From Actinomycetota bacterium (lineage in GTDB: Bacteria; Actinomycetota; Thermoleophilia; Gaiellales; Gaiellaceae): a DNA stretch of 64,000 nucleotides. Below, in pieces: positions 1 to 9,800 of the stretch. The position numbers and the translations under genes are program-made. The stretch covers positions 1 through 64,000 of the forward strand of contig JAIBJO010000001.1 in NCBI GenBank assembly GCA_020029615.1. The letters are read 5' to 3'. The stretch's first letter is position 1; every line of letters begins with the position of its first letter. The notes below the pieces were generated by a model. It worked only from the letters and a program-made list of their open reading frames with translations. It was not told the DNA's origin and searched no databases.

Positions 1-288
1 AGGCTGACGCGCAACGGTGCGCGCAGCGTCGACCCAGCCTGGTCGCCCGACGGGCGCCGGATCGCCTTCAGCAGGCTCGGCGTCTACGTCATCAACGCCG
101 ACGGCACCGATGAGCGGAGGCTGTCGCAAGATGGCGCGCACCCTTCGTGGTCGCCCGACGGCCAGAGGATCGCGTTCGAGAAGAACTCCGAGATCTACCT
201 CATGAACGCCGACGGGAGCGCACAGCGGAACTTGACGCACAGCAACCGTCGTGAAAGCTCGCCTGTCTGGTCGCCTGCGCGGACGTGA
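1..288 (+). CDS. C-terminal part of a TolB/PD40-type beta-propeller protein (truncated by window start)
   Basis: Frame 1 reads ...DPAWSPDGRRIAFSRLGVYVINADGTDERRLSQDGAHPSWSPDGQRIAF...; repeated WSPDG..IAF / NADG motifs. Confidence 0.8.
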   Translation, partial: RLTRNGARSVDPAWSPDGRRIAFSRLGVYVINADGTDERRLSQDGAHPSWSPDGQRIAFEKNSEIYLMNADGSAQRNLTHSNRRESSPVWSPART

Positions 289-351
289 GATGGACCGGAT
301 CGGTGGTCGGGTTCGACAACGCGAGCAGGACGACTCTCGAGGAGGTAGGAA

Positions 352-1086
352 ATGAAAGCTCGACACGCCGCACGCGCCGCCGCCGCGATGCTCGCGGTCG
401 TCGGCGTCACATTCATCTCGCCTTCGTCGTCGCCCTCAGCGGCGGCGCGACTCGCCTCGTCGCCGACCGCTGCGAGTGTCGGCGTTGCGTCGGACTATCC
501 CGGCGTAAGGAAGACGGTGACCGAGAAGGGGGTCCGGTTCTCGTTCAAGGTACCGACGAAGCGGCGCTGGGAACCATCGTGGTGGGAGCGACACTACACC
601 GACCGGAGCAAGACATCCCCGAAAGGGCCGATCTCGCTCAACAAGTCCCTCGTGGGGCCGCAAGGTGCAGAGGCCATCATCTATTGGACGAGCTTCCCCG
701 ACGGCGACTATGCCGATCCATGTGCCCATCTACTGGGCCGGTCGATAGTCGGATCCGCAGCCGATCTCGCAACCGCAGTTGCGGCAGCGCCCGGCGCCAA
801 GCTCGTCGAGGGGCCTTCGGACGTCACCCTGGGCGGGCGCCCGGCGAAGCGCGTGGTGCTCAAAGTTCGCAAGAACGTCGGCTGCGACCCAGGCTTCTTC
901 TACACCTGGCGAACGGGATGGGGCGGCGCGTTTTGGCGGACGACGGATGTAGGCGACACGATCCGTGTCTGGATCGTCCCCGTGGACGGGACGCGACTCT
1001 TCATCGCAGCCGCGACAAGCTGGCAAATCCACGCCGCTCTTGAGAAGGAGATCCAGCAGATCATCGAATCGATCCGCTTCCCCTAG
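352..1086 (+). CDS. Hypothetical secreted protein with N-terminal signal-like segment
   Basis: Complete ORF with hydrophobic N-terminus and RBS-like aggaggtagga upstream. Confidence 0.6.
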   Translation: MKARHAARAAAAMLAVVGVTFISPSSSPSAAARLASSPTAASVGVASDYPGVRKTVTEKGVRFSFKVPTKRRWEPSWWERHYTDRSKTSPKGPISLNKSLVGPQGAEAIIYWTSFPDGDYADPCAHLLGRSIVGSAADLATAVAAAPGAKLVEGPSDVTLGGRPAKRVVLKVRKNVGCDPGFFYTWRTGWGGAFWRTTDVGDTIRVWIVPVDGTRLFIAAATSWQIHAALEKEIQQIIESIRFP

Positions 1087-1190
1087 TCCGATCCACATCG
1101 CCGTAGCGCGGCTGAAACAGACCTGTAACGGACCGTGTGGAGCATCGGAGTCGACAGATGGGCAGAACGAGGCTCCTGAAAGGAGAACAC

Positions 1191-1661
1191 ATGAAAGCTC
1201 TGCTTGCCGTGGTCTTCGCGCTCGTGGCGGCGATCACGCTCACATCGGTTGCGGCGGCCGGCCCTGGCGCAGTGAAACAGCGGGTGGCGATCACGATGAA
1301 CGGCTTGCCCAACGGTAGGTTCGTGCTCGAACCGCTGCAGCGCGGAGCCCTCCAGCGCGACTCGGGCACGACAGGCGTTGTCTACAAGAGGACGGCCGTC
1401 GTGATGCGCGAGGGGCAGACAGTCGATCTCTATCGCAGCACCTTCACGCTCGAGGGGAAGCGGGGGGTCCTCACGATTCGAGAGCAGATCGAGTGGGTCT
1501 ACGCCGGCGGGCCCTTCATCGGCCTGGGCACCTGGAAGGTCGTGCGCGGCACGGGCGAGTACGCCCAGATCACGGGTGGCGGGCGGACTGCCGGTGCTGG
1601 GCTCAATCACGGCAATGGGGCCTGGTCCATCCACGAAGAGGGCTTCCTCACCCTTCCATAG
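1191..1661 (+). CDS. Hypothetical secreted protein (MKALLAVVFALVAAITLTSVAAAG signal peptide)
   Basis: ATG at 1191 preceded by aaaggag RBS; signal peptide. Confidence 0.6.
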   Translation: MKALLAVVFALVAAITLTSVAAAGPGAVKQRVAITMNGLPNGRFVLEPLQRGALQRDSGTTGVVYKRTAVVMREGQTVDLYRSTFTLEGKRGVLTIREQIEWVYAGGPFIGLGTWKVVRGTGEYAQITGGGRTAGAGLNHGNGAWSIHEEGFLTLP

Positions 1662-1758
1662 CTTCACGAGACGTAGCGGCGTGCACTCGTGCGCTGCTAC
1701 GTCTCCGCAGGCTGGCCGGGTGCTCGCGCGCCCCCCGCGGCGGACGGATGATGGTGGC

Positions 1759-2217
1759 GTGGCCGAGACGACCGACATCCGCGAACGACTGCGGCGCTTC
1801 CTGATCCGCGCCATGTCTCGGCTCCACGGCGGTGTCTACCGCATGAGCCGTGGCCGCATCCTCGATCGCGTGGCCGGGATGCCGGTGCTGCTCCTGATGA
1901 CGACGGGGAGGGGGTCAGGACGACGACGCACGGCCGCGCTCACGTACTTCCGTGACGGCGCAGACCTCGTCGTGATCGGCTCCTTCGGCGGCTCCGACCT
2001 GCCGCCCGCGTGGTGGCTCAACCTTCAGCGCGATCCCCGGGCAAGTGTGGTGATCGGTGGGACGACGTCGAAGGTGATGGCGAGGGCTGCGAGCGCCGAG
2101 GAGCACGACCGGCTGTGGCCGCTCGTGATCGAGACCCACCCCGGGTACGCCCGTTACCAGAGGCGGACCGGCCGACCGATCCCCATCGTGTTGCTGACGC
2201 CCAGAAGGAGTGATTGA
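1759..2217 (+). CDS. Deazaflavin (F420)-dependent nitroreductase family protein
   Basis: Motifs TTGRGSGRRRTAALTYFRDG...VVIGSFGG...PAWWLNLQRDP typical of the family; GTG start chosen. Confidence 0.75.
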   Translation: MAETTDIRERLRRFLIRAMSRLHGGVYRMSRGRILDRVAGMPVLLLMTTGRGSGRRRTAALTYFRDGADLVVIGSFGGSDLPPAWWLNLQRDPRASVVIGGTTSKVMARAASAEEHDRLWPLVIETHPGYARYQRRTGRPIPIVLLTPRRSD

Positions 2218-2374
2218 GTGGGCACGCGTCAGCGCGTGCCAGTTTCGCGCGCAGTGAGCACGCCCGGCACATAAGGCGCCGCGTGGCGGCACCTTCTACG
2301 CATCGGACTCAGTGCCCTCGCGGATGCGACCGTCGCTGCCAGGCGGTTTCTTTGACCTGAGGAAGGAGGAAACG

Positions 2375-2875
2375 ATGACACCCAACGTTCTGGTCGCCTA
2401 CGCAAGCAAGCACGGGACGACACGCGAAGTCGCCGAGTCGATCGCCGGGACGCTCCGTGAGTTCAGCCGCCTCGCCGTCCAGATCGAAGACGCGGCACTC
2501 GTTCACGACATCTCACGCTACGACCTCGTCGTCGTCGGCGGTGGCCTCTACATGGGCAAGTGGCACGCCGACGCGAGGCATCTGCTCCAGCGGCACCGGC
2601 ACGAGCTGGCGGGGAAGCGCCTCGCTGTGTTCGCCATGGGCCCGGACTCGCTGGAGGAGTCGAAGGTCGCCGAGTCGCGGAAGCAGCTCGAGCGCGCACT
2701 GGCCGCAACCCCGGAGCTCGAGCCGATCGCGGTCGTGATCTTCGGCGGCGCGCTCACGCCCGAGACCTGGCGGTTCCCGTTCAACCGGTTGCCCGCGTTC
2801 GATGCGCGGGACTGGGACGCGGTCCACGGCTGGGCCGAGGAGATCGCGGCGAAGCTCACGCCGGTGGCCGCCTAG
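2375..2875 (+). CDS. Flavodoxin domain protein (HemG-like protoporphyrinogen oxidase family)
   Basis: MTPNVLVAYASKHGTTREVAESIAGTL...; RBS ggaaggagga. Confidence 0.75.
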   Translation: MTPNVLVAYASKHGTTREVAESIAGTLREFSRLAVQIEDAALVHDISRYDLVVVGGGLYMGKWHADARHLLQRHRHELAGKRLAVFAMGPDSLEESKVAESRKQLERALAATPELEPIAVVIFGGALTPETWRFPFNRLPAFDARDWDAVHGWAEEIAAKLTPVAA

Positions 2876-2920
2876 TGGACTAGGTCCGGAGTCACTCTCG
2901 ACCGGGTCCGGGCGCCGCGG

Positions 2921-2960
2921 TTGACTCATAGATAACCAGGATATATGCTCGTTATCTATG
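2921..2960 (+). promoter_or_regulatory. Candidate promoter and operator of the PadR gene: TTGACT-17-TATGCT with perfect inverted repeat CATAGATAAC-N14-GTTATCTATG overlapping the ATG
   Basis: Arms 2927-2936 and 2951-2960 read directly; ATG is 2958-2960. Confidence 0.65.
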
Positions 2961-3473
2961 AGGGAGCTCTTTCTCGCGCTGTTGAGCGGCGAGCGCGCTC
3001 ACGGCTATGAGTTGAAGCAGTCGTTGGAGCGGGAGTTCGGCGATCTGCTGCCGGCGTTGAATGCCGGCCAGATCTATGTGACGCTCGGGCGGCTCGAGCG
3101 CGACGGCCTCGTTGTCGGTCACGCGGTGCCCGGGGACAGCCGCGGCAAGCGTGTGTACGAACTGACCGAGGTCGGACGGGAGGCGCTTGCGGCCTGGATC
3201 GAGGCTCCTGTCTCGCGCGGGCGGCTCAAGGACGAGTTCTTCATGAAGTTCGTCGTTCTTGCGTCAGCCCGTCTCGCGGAGCCGAGGCAGCTGCTCGAGG
3301 GCCAGCGGCGCGAGTATTTGCAGTCGCTGCGCGACTTGAACACGCTGCTCGAGCCGAACGGGAAGGGGCCTGCGGCCGAGCTTCTGGTCGAGGGAGCGAT
3401 CTTGCATCTGAAGGCCGATCTGGAGTGGCTTGAACTCATCGAGCAGCGACTCGCGCTCAAGGAGGCAGGTTGA
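2958..3473 (+). CDS. PadR family transcriptional regulator
   Basis: MRELFLALLSGERAHGYELKQSLEREFGDLLPALNAGQIYVTLGRLERDGLV, PadR wHTH signature. Confidence 0.9.
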   Translation: MRELFLALLSGERAHGYELKQSLEREFGDLLPALNAGQIYVTLGRLERDGLVVGHAVPGDSRGKRVYELTEVGREALAAWIEAPVSRGRLKDEFFMKFVVLASARLAEPRQLLEGQRREYLQSLRDLNTLLEPNGKGPAAELLVEGAILHLKADLEWLELIEQRLALKEAG

Positions 3474-4204
3474 TGGCACCGGTACTGGAGGCGAGGCAGC
3501 TCGCGAAGACATACGAAACCGGCGGCGCGAAGGTGCTGGGTCTTCGCGGCGTCGACATCTCGATCGAGCGCGGCGAGTTCGTCGCGATCATGGGCCCGAG
3601 TGGGTGCGGGAAGTCCACCCTGCTCAACCTGCTGGCCGGGCTCGATCGACCGAGCGCGGGGGAGGTCTGGCTCGATGGCGAGCGGATCGACGGCTTGAGC
3701 GAGACGGAGCTCGCGCGTCTACGTCGTCGCAAGGTCGGGTTCGTGTTCCAGTTCTTCAACCTCGTGCCGACGCTCTCCGCAGGTGAGAACGTCGAGCTCC
3801 CCTTGTTGCTGGTCGGTCGGCGACGCAAGGAGGCTCGCCTGTCGGCGAACGAGCTGCTGAGCGCGCTCGGCATTCCCGAGAAGCACGGAGCCGCTCCTGC
3901 GCAGCTGTCAGGCGGCGAGCAGCAGCGCGTTGCGCTGGCGCGGGCGCTGGCAAACAGGCCGGATGTCGTTCTCGCCGATGAGCCGACCGGCAATCTTGAC
4001 TCGTCGGCAGCTCGTGAGGTGCTCGGCCTCTTTCGCGATGCCCGGGATCGCGGGCAGACGCTGCTGCTTGTCACGCACGACGCGAGTGTCGCCTCGGCGG
4101 CGGATCGGGTAATCACGCTCCGCGACGGGCTGGTTGCCGACGAAACGGAGCTCGTTGCGGCCCGCCAGGTCGCTCCCCTACTCGAGCTGGAGAGCCCGGA
4201 ATGA
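3473..4204 (+). CDS. ABC transporter ATP-binding protein (MacB/LolD-like)
   Basis: Walker A GPSGCGKST, signature LSGGEQQR, Walker B VVLADEPTGNLD. Confidence 0.92.
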   Translation: MAPVLEARQLAKTYETGGAKVLGLRGVDISIERGEFVAIMGPSGCGKSTLLNLLAGLDRPSAGEVWLDGERIDGLSETELARLRRRKVGFVFQFFNLVPTLSAGENVELPLLLVGRRRKEARLSANELLSALGIPEKHGAAPAQLSGGEQQRVALARALANRPDVVLADEPTGNLDSSAAREVLGLFRDARDRGQTLLLVTHDASVASAADRVITLRDGLVADETELVAARQVAPLLELESPE

Positions 4205-5967
4205 CGGTGATGCTGGTCAGGCTGGCGTTCGCGGGCATCCGCTCGCGGTTGCTCCCGAGCGCGCTCACGATCGCGATCGCGGCCGCTGCGGTGGCGACGA
4301 TCGTGATCGCCTTGGAGGTCCGGTCGAGCGGCGTCGATCCCTGGCAGCGGACGTTTGCCAAGGCCAATGGAGCACACGTGCTTGCATTCGTCCCCTCGCA
4401 CGCCGACGCGGCCGCGATCGGTGAGCTTCCCGGCGTGACCGAGCGCAGCGCGCCGGTCCCGCTCACATGGGCGACCGTCGGCCCGCGCGGAAGTACCGAT
4501 CAGGTGCAGCTCGCCGGTCTGAGTGGCCGCACGGCGGTGAACGAACCCGTGCCGACCGCCGGCTCTCAGCTGCGTGATGACGGGATCGTGCTCGAACGCA
4601 GCCTTGCGAATGCGCTCGGCATCGAAGCTGGTGCCACGATCGAACTGACGAGTCGACGCGGCTCGATCGAAATTCCGGTTCTCGGGACGGCGGTCGTTCC
4701 CAGCCAGCCGCGCTACCCGCGCCGCAGACCCGGCCTGGCCTGGGTCACGAGGAGCACGCTCGATCGGATCGAACCCGATCGCGCCCGCTGGAGCTGGTCA
4801 GAGGCGGTGCGGCTGGCGGATCCCTCCGCGGCTGCGGCGTTCACCGAGCGAGCGGCAGCGGGCTTCCCGTCAGCGGTCGTCCGGTCCGGGCCCCTCTACT
4901 TCGAGACCTGGCAAGCGCAGCGCGACAACGCGCTTGGCGATGCCCAAGGCACGCAGGTGATCGTCATCATCTTCACCATCCTGCTCCTGATCGTCGCCTT
5001 CGTCGTCGTCGGGATCCTCGTCGGCGCCCGGGCCAGCGAAGAACACCGTCAGATCGGGCTGCTGAAGGCGGCCGGCTTCACACCGCGCCAGGTCGGAGTC
5101 GTCTTCGCGCTCGAGTCCGGTGCGCTTGGTCTCGTCGCGGCTGCCCTGGGCTTCGGACTCGGGGCGATCCTTGCACCCCGTCTCGCCGCACCCAGCGCCG
5201 AAACGCTGCTCGGCTCGCCAACGATGGCGGCGAATCCCTGGCACATCCTCCTCGCCGGCTGTGTTGTGCTTCCCGTGCTTCTCGCCGGAGCCTTGACCTC
5301 CACGCGCCGCAGCACTCGCTTCACCGTCCTGGAGGCGATCCGCGCGGGCAGCCCGTCTCCCCCCAACTCACGCCTCGCGCGTGCCGTCGTCCGATCCGTC
5401 ATGCCGTTGACGATCGGGCTCGGGCTCAAAGACCTCCTCGCGCGAGGGCGCCGGGCGGTTCTCCTCGCGGCCGCGATCGCGCTCACCGGCGCGATGGTTG
5501 TCGTCGTGCTCTCGCTCGACGCGACGCTCGATGCGCAGCGTGCCTCCAAGACCAGTGACTTCCCCGACGAACTGCTGCTCCTCATCTACACACTCGACAC
5601 GGTGCTGCTGCTGATCACCGCCACGACGCTCGTCGCCGTCGCCTTGCTCTCCGTCCGCGAGCGCATCCGCGACTACGGCGTTCTCAAGGCGATCGGCCTC
5701 ACGCCTCGCCAGATCACCTCCACCGTCGTCAGCGCCCACGCCGCCATTGCGGTGGTCGCGTCGCTCCTCGCCATCCCGCTCGGCATCGGGCTCTACCTCG
5801 CCCTCTTCCGGATCGCCGGCGATACGACCGAGGACGCCGTCCTCGCACCATGGTGGTCGCTCGCCCTGATCCCGATCGGTACCGTGCTCGTCGTCGTCGC
5901 TGCGACCAGCCTCCCAGCCCGGCTGGCCACCCGAATCCGCACCGCCGACGCCCTCCGCTACGAATGA
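4201..5967 (+). CDS. ABC transporter permease (FtsX/MacB family)
   Basis: Overlaps the ATPase gene by 4 nt; multiple TM helices; FtsX-like GLLKAAGFTPRQV repeats. Confidence 0.88.
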   Translation: MTVMLVRLAFAGIRSRLLPSALTIAIAAAAVATIVIALEVRSSGVDPWQRTFAKANGAHVLAFVPSHADAAAIGELPGVTERSAPVPLTWATVGPRGSTDQVQLAGLSGRTAVNEPVPTAGSQLRDDGIVLERSLANALGIEAGATIELTSRRGSIEIPVLGTAVVPSQPRYPRRRPGLAWVTRSTLDRIEPDRARWSWSEAVRLADPSAAAAFTERAAAGFPSAVVRSGPLYFETWQAQRDNALGDAQGTQVIVIIFTILLLIVAFVVVGILVGARASEEHRQIGLLKAAGFTPRQVGVVFALESGALGLVAAALGFGLGAILAPRLAAPSAETLLGSPTMAANPWHILLAGCVVLPVLLAGALTSTRRSTRFTVLEAIRAGSPSPPNSRLARAVVRSVMPLTIGLGLKDLLARGRRAVLLAAAIALTGAMVVVVLSLDATLDAQRASKTSDFPDELLLLIYTLDTVLLLITATTLVAVALLSVRERIRDYGVLKAIGLTPRQITSTVVSAHAAIAVVASLLAIPLGIGLYLALFRIAGDTTEDAVLAPWWSLALIPIGTVLVVVAATSLPARLATRIRTADALRYE

Positions 5968-6072
5968 ACGTCCACGATGTGTATGCGCAATGTCGACCAG
6001 CGTCCATGCGGTTGATTGCGTAAGGTGGCGCTGCCCGAGCGACGACAAGGCCGGTACGAGGAGAAGGCCGCG

Positions 6073-6635
6073 ATGACGACGTTCGTCCTGGTTCACGGGG
6101 GGTTCGGCAGCCCTGCCGAGCTGGCGCCGGTGATCCCGGAACTCGAGGCGCTCGGTCACCGCGCGATCGCCGTCGACCTGCCGTGCACCGATCCGGTGGC
6201 CATGCCCGTGTCGACCGCCTCGTCTACGTGACTGCGTTCGTTCCCGAGCCGGGGCGCTCGGTCGTCGAGCTCGCCGGCGCCGACCCTCGCGAGATGATCC
6301 TGGCGGTCTCGCGCGACGACGGCAACGGCTGCCGGTCGTTCGACCGCGAGTTGCTGGCCTCGATCGTGCCGCCGGACGAGCGGGAGGCCTATCTCGCCTT
6401 CCTCGAGGCCACGCAGCGCCCGCAGGGCTGGGCGGCCATGGAGCAGCCCTGGCCCGGCCGGTCGCTCCCCGAAGTGCCCTGCACCTACGTGCTGTGCGCG
6501 GAGGACACCATCCTGCCGCCGGCGACACAGCGTGGGATGGCGGCGCGTTTGGGCGTCGAGCCCGTCGAGCTCGCCTCCGACCATGCGGTCTTCACGCTCC
6601 GCCCACGCGAGCTCGCGCCGCTGCTGGTGGGGTAG
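6073..6635 (+). pseudogene. Alpha/beta hydrolase remnant with internal deletion and frame change
   Basis: N-part MTTFVLVHGGFGSPAELAPVIPELEALGHRAIAVDLPCTDP in one frame; C-part RLVYVTAFVPEPGRSVVEL...CAEDTILPPATQ in another; the nucleophile-elbow GHSxGG segment is absent. Confidence 0.75.
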
Positions 6636-6639
6636 GCGG

Positions 6640-6660
6640 ATCCTCGCGTCGGCGCGAGGA
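6640..6660. terminator. Hairpin TCCTCGCG-TCGG-CGCGAGGA
   Basis: 8-bp perfect stem with tetraloop just after the hydrolase remnant. Confidence 0.4.
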
Positions 6661-6672
6661 GGCCCGAGAGCG

Positions 6673-6719
6673 AGACGGGAGCGACGGGACTCGAACCCGC
6701 GACTCCGGCGTGACAGGCC
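6673..6719 (-). repeat. Displaced tRNA-Asp 3' fragment (candidate att site)
   Basis: agacgggagcgacgggactcgaacccgcgactccggcgtgacaggcc matches 11399-11446 with a single 1-nt deletion. Confidence 0.8.
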
Positions 6720-6880
6720 ACTTCTAGGGTCGCGACATAGACGACGGTGGGCTCCGGATAGCCCATTTCATGCGGTTTCCTGGCCTCGGCTCGCGTCGAC
6801 GCCGCATGGTTGAGCGGACCCGACTTCGGACGTTTGCTGCCCGTTTGCTGCCAGATGCCCGTGCGACTAGAGACCGGTGG

Positions 6881-9800
6881 TTAGGGCAGCCAGGCCGCCT
6901 GCGGGATGAAGCCGCCGACCGGGTTGAACTGGTAGTTGCGAACGCGCCGCGAGACGACCTCGACGAATTGCACGTTGACCGTGGGCACCCAGGCGGCCTG
7001 GTCGACGAGTTGTCGGTTGATTGCCGCCCAGAGCGTCGCGGCCTGCTCAGGATCGGTCAGCTGGAGGCGCGTGGCCTCGCGCATTCGACGGTCGAGGTCC
7101 GGATCGCAGAAGTAGCCGTTGCTGTTACCTCCACGGCAGCCGAAGAACTGTGGAAGGTAGGCCGAGGGGGCTGGATAATCGGGGAGCCAGTCGCCGTCGG
7201 TGGAGAGCAGGAGCCCCCGCCGCTTCGAGTGCGTGAGGGTCGCGAACGGGACGAGATGCAGCTGCACCCGATAGCCGAGCGAACGGAGTACCTCGGCGAT
7301 GTGCCGCGGCACCTGACGCGGCACGCCGACGCTGTCGCTCGAGCCCCAGACGTCCACCCGCTCGCCGAGGGTCCCCGAGGCTGCGACGAGACGCTTCGCT
7401 CGGGCCAGATCAGGACCGTGCCAGCGTCCGTCGGAGCGTGGATCACGCGTGTACGGGCAGTACCGGCTATATCCGGGGAGGCCCGGGGCGAGGGGCTGGC
7501 AGAGGGCCGTCGCGACGAGGGGGCCGCCGTACCAGTCTGCGATCTTGGCCCGGTCGACCGCAAAGTTGAGCGCCCGCCGGACGCGCACGTCGTCGAACGG
7601 CCGCCGGTGCGCGTTCAGTTGAATGAAGTCGACAGTGGGCGTCGGGTTCGCGTGGACCTGCGACGGGTACTGGAGCTGCAGCGAGCGGAGGTCCGCCGGC
7701 GGGATCAGACCGAGGAGCCAGTCGGCGCGGCCGCGCTTAACATCGTCGACGGCCGACCGCAGCGACGGCGCGTAGCGCCAGACGATCGCGTCGGGATTGC
7801 CGGCCGGCTGAGCCGCGTGAGACCATACCCGGAAGAACGGGTTGCGCTCGAAGCGAAGCCCGCGGGCGTTGACAGTGCTGAAGCGGTAGGGGCCGGTGCC
7901 CGGGAATGGTCTTGCACCGATGTCGCGGTCCGGAGTCCCGGGCGGGACGGGTGTGGAGTATGCGAGTACCGTGAGCTTGTAGAGGAAGTCGGGGTCCGGC
8001 GTGCGTAGCCGGAAGACAACCGTCTGCGCGGCGTCGTCGGTCTCGACCCCCTGCGGCAGATCACAGCGTCGCGGATGCCGCTCGCACCCCGGTGCCCCGA
8101 CCAGGCCGGTGTAGTAGCTCGCACCGGGAGACCGGAGTCGAAAGAGCCGCTCGACCGCCCGGCGGAAGTCGCGCGCACGCAGCGGTCTCCCGTCGGAGTA
8201 CCTGATACCGGGCCGGAGTTGAAACCGATAAGTCGTGCCACCGTTCGCGGGCCTGGGCAGTGCGACGGCGAGGTCGGGAACGAGCCGCAGCCCTGCCGGC
8301 CCGGGCACGGCCTGAAAGGTCACCAGCGTGTCATAGGCGAGCCGCAGAAACTGCGCCGCATTCTCGAAGCCGAGACCCGGGTCGATCGTCGCGAACCTTC
8401 CAAGTCTGATGAGCACCAGGGTGCCTCCCCTGTGCGACTCGCCACGCGAGCTCGTACCGACCCAGATACGTTCGTCCGTGGAGACGAGTGCCGACGGCCT
8501 TCCGCCAACTCGCCGTGACGAGACGATCTCGTTCCGGCGCGGGTCGATCTCCGAGAGAACGCCGACATCCGCGCTCGCGACCCAGACGGACTCGTCGGTC
8601 GCCACGATCGCCGCCGGCCCGCTGGGCACCGGAATCGTCGCCTTGACTGAACCCGTGCTCGGATCGATCCGCGAAACGGTCGCGTCCAGACTGTTCGCGA
8701 CCCAGATTCCACTGCTCCCGGCCGCGACGGCGCTGGGCCCCTGCCCGACGGCAACGGTGTCCACGACCTCGCCCGAGCGGCTGTCGATTTCCTGCAACAC
8801 GCCTCGTCCGTAGCCGGCTACCCAGATCAGACCGGCGTGAAAGGCGAGCGCGGTCGGGGCGGCGTCGAGCGTGAGCGTCCGCCGGATCGAGCCGGTCGCC
8901 GGGTCGATCTCGATCAGCGCATGGTCGGTCGAGTCGGCCACCCAGACCGAGCCGTCGCCGAATACGACGTCGGAGACATTTGCCCCGCCCAACCGGACCG
9001 TCTGCGTCACCGTTCCGGTTGCGGGATCCACGCGGCTGACGCTGCCGGCAAGGGTGCTGCCGACCCACACGGCTCCGCCGCCGGTCGCCACGCTCCCGGG
9101 CTGAGCACCCACGACAATGCGATCTGTCAGCGACCCGGAAGCCGGATCGACGCGGATGACGCGCTGACCGGTCGGGTCGGTCGCCCACAGCGAACCGAAG
9201 CCCGACGCCAGGCCGGCAGGCGGACTTGTCAAGGAGACGACTTCGCGGACGCTGTTGGATCCACTGTCGATCGAAACCAGTCGGTCCTCCTGATCAGAAC
9301 CGACCGACGGCGTCTCGCTGCCACGGGTCGCAAAGATCGCGCTGACGGTCGCAGCAGCGACCGCGACGGCCGCCGCGACGGCGATGAACGCGTGCCCTCG
9401 GGACCGCCCCCGCGTTGGGGCCGCGCTGCGGTGTTCGCTGTCGAGATGGGGATCGTGCTGAAGGATCTGCCGCTCGAGGTCACGTAGCTGCGGGCCGGGC
9501 TCGAGACCGAGCTCGTCTGCAAGCCGGTGACGCGCTGCCTGGAGCATCGCGAGCGCCTCCGCTTGGCGACCCGCGCGGTAGAGCGCCTTCATCAACTGGC
9601 CTAGTAGCCGCTCGCGAAGCGGATGCTCTCGCACGAGCGCGTCCAGCTCCGGCACGAGCTCGGGCCCGTCGCCAGTGGCGAGATCCGCATCGATCCTTTC
9701 CTCTAGTGCGACGAGTCGACGCTCCTCGAGCCGTTCCGCCTCCGCAGTGGCGAATGCCTCGTACAGGACGTCGGCGAGTGCCGGGCCACGCCAGAGCGCC

